Origin: Anaerolineaceae bacterium
Lineage (GTDB): Bacteria; Chloroflexota; Anaerolineae; Aggregatilineales; Phototrophicaceae
Reading direction: 5' to 3'
Length of the DNA stretch: 64,000 nucleotides
Assembly (NCBI GenBank): GCA_026708325.1
Contig: JAPOVC010000009.1
Location: forward strand, 1-64,000
Of the stretch, positions 58,735 through 64,000 are shown one piece after another (position 1 is the stretch's first letter; every line of letters begins with the position of its first letter). Below the pieces are notes generated by a model that did not search any database, had not been told where the DNA came from, and was given only the letters and a program-made list of their open reading frames with translations. The translations under genes were made by a program, and so were the position numbers.

Positions 58735-58936
58735 GGCCTGGCTCCCTCACTCGGGGCCTGGTCCGGTTCGGCGTAGTCCAGTGGCACTTGCAGGTTGCTG
58801 ACGCCGGTTTCCGGCGCAAGGCCCGAACGGACAAGTACCGGGGAACATATCGTGTAGAGGCCCTTCAGGCCAGGCCAGATGTCCGGGACGTCGTGGGTGA
58901 AGGCCCCGATCTGCACCGTGGTCGAGGTGGCGCGGG
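58735..58936. other. Gap with possible coding remnant
   Basis: The minus strand from 58916 to about 58750 reads openly and includes NLQVPLDYAEPDQAP. That segment resembles the N-terminal VPLDYA motif of TAP-type alpha/beta hydrolases. The frame then runs into the SH3-like gene out of phase, so at most a decayed fragment is present. Confidence 0.25.
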
Positions 58937-59098
58937 CGGCCCCTTTTCCCGTCTCGGGGGACGGGAGCCCTCCCCGGGGGAGAGAGGTTTGGGGTGAGGG
59001 CGAATTGAAATCCCTGGCCCCGGGCGGCCCTCACCCCCCGGCCCCTTTCCCGCTCAGTCGCGGGAGCCCTTCCCTCAGGGAGAGGGGGAGAAAACACT
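58937..59098. repeat. R1 repeat cluster, copy h
   Basis: Two R1 units in the same orientation: GTCTCGGGGGACGGGAGCCC to GGGGTGAGGG, and CCCTCACCCCCCGGCCCC through CGCTCAGTCGCGGGAGC to AGGGAGAGGGGGAG. Located after the clpB stop. Confidence 0.85.
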
Positions 59099-59125
59099 TT
59101 TGGTTGTTGCAAGGGTGACGGTCGC

Positions 59126-61738
<2,613 letters not shown>

Positions 61739-61860
61739 GGACACGCTCCTTCACTGCGTGCGGCTTTTCTGTCAGCATGGCAGGCGCACGCAAGAGGAAC
61801 GTCAGCGGGACGTATGAAGGACGTTGGCGGGAGAACTTGTTGCATGTCCTGGCGCCAGTG

Positions 61861-62192
61861 GGCCGCCCTTTCCCGCGCAGTCGCGGGAGCCCTCCCCCGA
61901 CTGAACGGGGCAGGGTTTGGGGTGGCAGGGCAGGCCGCCCTCACCCCAACCCCTCTCCCTCAGGGAGAGGGGCCATTTGCTGTGTTGACTCCCTTGCTTC
62001 CCGGGCCGGGTTGCTCTATGCAAAGTGCCTGTCCACGCTCCTGTTTTTATCCCCTGGCGCACTTCTCCCCCTCTCCCTGAGGGAGAGGGGGCCGGGGGGT
62101 GAGGGCCGGTCTGTGGCGGAAGCCCTCCCCTGGCCCCTTTCCCGCTCAGTCGCGGGAGCCCTTCTCAGGGAGAGGGGTTTGGGGTGAGGGCA
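61861..62192. repeat. R1 repeat cluster, copy i
   Basis: At least four R1 pieces in both orientations fill most of the 470-bp gap between clpB and the sensor kinase stop. They include CCCGCGCAGTCGCGGG and CCCTCTCCCTCAGGGAGAGG (61.96 and 62.07 kb), and a final unit ending GGGGTGAGGG. No gene seen. Confidence 0.85.
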
Positions 62193-62208
62193 GACAACCT
62201 CACTCCCT

Positions 62209-63465
62209 TCAGGCAAGACTGCGCGGCAGGGTGAAACTGAACTCCGTGCCGGCGCCCGGTTGACTGCTCACCTCGATACGGCCCTGGTGCGCCTCGACGA
62301 GGCCGCGGGCGATGGCCAGGCCGAGGCCGACGCCCCGTTCACCATCCTGGTCGCGGCTGCGCGCCTGCCCGCCGCGCCAGAAGCGCTCGAAGACCTGGGG
62401 CAGGTCCGCCGCGGCGATGCCCTCGCCGCTGTCGCTGACCGTGACGCGCACCTGCCCGGAGCCCCTGGCGACGGCGGCGAGGCGCACGTTGCCGCCGGCC
62501 GGGGTATGGCGGATGGCATTGCTGACGAGGTTGTAGAGCACACGCTGGATTTTTTCAGGGTCAATCAGCAGCGGGTCGACGTCGTCGCTGACCTCGCCTT
62601 CCAGTTGTACCTCGCGCCGGCGGGCGACGGGGCGCAGGGCGCCGAGCGTATCCGAGAGCAGGTCGCCAAGGGAACTGCGCTGCAGTTGCAACTCTACGTG
62701 GCCGCTTTCCAGCTGGGAGAGTTCGAAGAGGTCGTCGATGAGTCGGCTGAGGTTGCGGATTTCGCGCTGCGCGGTCTCCAGGTAGCGCTGCTGCGTGGCC
62801 TCGTCGCCGGCGACGCCGTCGACGAGGGCCTCGATGACCAGACGCAGCGAGGCCAGCGGCGTGCGCAGGTCGTGGCTGGTCCAGGCGATCAGGTCGCGCC
62901 GGCCCTGTTCGAGGCGCTCGCGGCGGGCGGCGGCTTCCTCCAGGCGTTCGGCCATCAGGTTGAAGCTGCGGGCGAGGGCCGCCAGTTCGTCCTGGCCCGC
63001 GGCGGGGACGCGAGTGCCCGTCTCGCCGCTGGCGATGCGCTCCGCCCCGCGGGCGAGGGCGCGGATGCGGGGCGTGAAGGCGTTGCTGATGAAGTAGCCG
63101 CAGCCGAGCGCGGTCCAGGCGCCGAAGACCAGCAGCACGGCGCTGAGGCCCAGGTCATGGGCGTCGAGGAACATTTGCCGCGCCAGCAGCCAGAAGTTGG
63201 CGAAGAGGGTCAGGATGGTCAGCAGGCTGAGCAGCATGAGGCCGTCGCGCAGGCGACGCAGACGCTGACCAAGGCCTGGCTGACCGATGCTCCAGGCGAT
63301 GAGAATGCTCACGCTGCCGGTAAGGCCCATGAGCAGGAAAAGTTGCTGCTCGTCCACGGCGGGCGGGGCGAAGAGCGGCCGCGCCAGCAGGGGAATCAGC
63401 AGCGCCGCGCAGAGCCAGACGCCGAGCAGCAACAATATCAGATGACGGACGCGGGTTGTGGCCAT
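62209..63465 (-). CDS. Sensor histidine kinase
   Basis: 418 residues. Four hydrophobic helices (about 7-30, 42-60, 74-95, 106-128) precede a HAMP domain (FTPRIRALARGAERIASGE to RSFNLMAERL). HisKA follows with the phospho-acceptor H198 in WTSHDLRTPLASL. The ATPase domain has LVSNAIRHTPAGG (N box), DSGEGI (G1) and GVGLGLAIARGLVEAH (G2). The sensor lacks a large outer loop, so it probably reads a membrane or intracellular signal. GGGAGGCCGGTC precedes ATG 63465. No response regulator gene is adjacent inside the window. Confidence 0.93.
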   Translation of the reverse strand: MATTRVRHLILLLLGVWLCAALLIPLLARPLFAPPAVDEQQLFLLMGLTGSVSILIAWSIGQPGLGQRLRRLRDGLMLLSLLTILTLFANFWLLARQMFLDAHDLGLSAVLLVFGAWTALGCGYFISNAFTPRIRALARGAERIASGETGTRVPAAGQDELAALARSFNLMAERLEEAAARRERLEQGRRDLIAWTSHDLRTPLASLRLVIEALVDGVAGDEATQQRYLETAQREIRNLSRLIDDLFELSQLESGHVELQLQRSSLGDLLSDTLGALRPVARRREVQLEGEVSDDVDPLLIDPEKIQRVLYNLVSNAIRHTPAGGNVRLAAVARGSGQVRVTVSDSGEGIAAADLPQVFERFWRGGQARSRDQDGERGVGLGLAIARGLVEAHQGRIEVSSQPGAGTEFSFTLPRSLA

Positions 63466-63508
63466 GACCGGCCTCCCTGCCTGGTGGACTGCTGACAATG
63501 GGTTGACT

Positions 63509-63525
63509 TGCGCTATAGTAGCGCA
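63509..63525. promoter_or_regulatory. Palindrome in the divergent kinase/PhyH gap
   Basis: TGCGCTA-TAG-TAGCGCA is a perfect 7-bp inverted repeat, 44 bp from the kinase ATG and 42 bp from the PhyH ATG. It is a good place for an operator serving both genes. Confidence 0.4.
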
Positions 63526-63566
63526 GCAACGCAGCAATGTAGGCAGTGGGCAGGCAGGAGGGCGGC

Positions 63567-64000
63567 ATGGCCCGCTTGAGTCGCGAAGATCTTGAAACCT
63601 TCCATGAGCGGGGCTACGTGGTGGCCGAGGGCCTGCTGGACCCGGTCGCCGACCTGGACCCCGTCATCGACGAGTACCACGGCGTGCTCGACAGCCTGGC
63701 CGACGAACTGTACGCGACGGGCGAGATCAGCGAGCGCCATACGGAGCTGGACTTCAACGAGCGTTATATGCGCATCTGCGAGGAGAGCGGGCGCATTCAC
63801 AGCCAGTATTTCGACTTTATGCTGCCCAAGCGCAACGTGAAGCCCGACTCGCCGTTGTGGGTGGGGCCGGCCATCTTCCACATGATCCGCAACGAAAGGC
63901 TGCTGGACGCCGTCGAGCAGTTCATCGGCCCGGAGATCTACTCCAACCCGGTGCAGCACGTGCGCATGAAGCCGCCGGAGCATCGCACGCCGGTCAACCC
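63567..64000 (+). CDS. Phytanoyl-CoA dioxygenase (PhyH) family protein, N-terminal part (runs off the right edge)
   Basis: The first 144 codons are present. It opens LSREDLETFHERGYVVAEGLLD, a usual PhyH start, and continues through HTELDFNERYMRICEESGRI and SPLWVGPAIFHMIRNERLLDAVEQFIGPEIYSNPVQHVRMKPPE. The metal-binding H-x-D and distal His lie beyond the edge. AGGAGGGCGGC precedes ATG 63567. It is not a close copy of the PhyH at 51478-52305. Confidence 0.88.
   Translation, partial: MARLSREDLETFHERGYVVAEGLLDPVADLDPVIDEYHGVLDSLADELYATGEISERHTELDFNERYMRICEESGRIHSQYFDFMLPKRNVKPDSPLWVGPAIFHMIRNERLLDAVEQFIGPEIYSNPVQHVRMKPPEHRTPVN

Overview
This is a GC-rich bacterial chromosome segment with short intergenic gaps and operons joined by 1-4 bp overlaps. 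The gene content is that of a heterotroph: many ABC importers, short-chain dehydrogenases, phytanoyl-CoA-type dioxygenases, hydroxyacid dehydrogenases and sugar hydrolases. Solute-binding proteins with signal peptides ending in A-x-A-QD/QE, a DUF2277 protein, and an L-amino-acid importer with enlarged permeases point to Chloroflexota (Caldilineae/Anaerolineae-like). That assignment is inference. No rRNA, tRNA, CRISPR array or transposase gene was found.

Layout. 1-7.5 kb (minus strand): partial solute-binding protein, SDR, GntR/FCD regulator with a strong promoter and operator, amidohydrolase, and a sugar ABC importer. The importer lies between two direct copies of the 5' part of the amidohydrolase gene. 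7.5-9.3 kb: three-gene accessory cassette with a DUF3800 protein. 9.3-12.7 kb: SDR, GH88 hydrolase and M20 peptidase. 12.8-14.1 kb: cyclophilin and alpha/beta hydrolase. 14.1-21.9 kb: an AapJQMP-type amino-acid importer with three tandem binding proteins. 22.0-22.9 kb: a SelW-like selenoprotein candidate (in-frame TGA followed by a SECIS-like hairpin) and an arsenate reductase. 23.3-28.7 kb: four tandem MFS exporters, each preceded by the same palindrome. 29.2-32.5 kb: glycosyltransferase, DUF2277 and two tandem SDRs with duplicated promoters.

32.5-49.6 kb (plus strand) is a long catabolic island: UlaG-like MBL hydrolase, two VOC proteins around RmuC, an SDR, a 2-oxoacid dehydrogenase (E1beta-E2 ... 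E1alpha) split by a dipeptide-type ABC importer, three D-2-hydroxyacid dehydrogenases and a HpcH/HpaI aldolase. It looks like import and breakdown of an unidentified oxo/hydroxy acid. 49.6-51.4 kb is a lower-GC two-gene island (AAA ATPase plus PIN-like protein), a candidate defence or toxin module. 51.5-57.6 kb: PhyH dioxygenase, GH51 arabinofuranosidase and its sugar importer. 58.1-64 kb: secreted SH3-like protein, ClpB, a sensor kinase and a partial PhyH gene.

Two families of dispersed palindromic repeats (R1 and R2) fill many gaps. R1 also occurs in frame inside the E2 gene, where it separates two copies of the peripheral subunit-binding domain.
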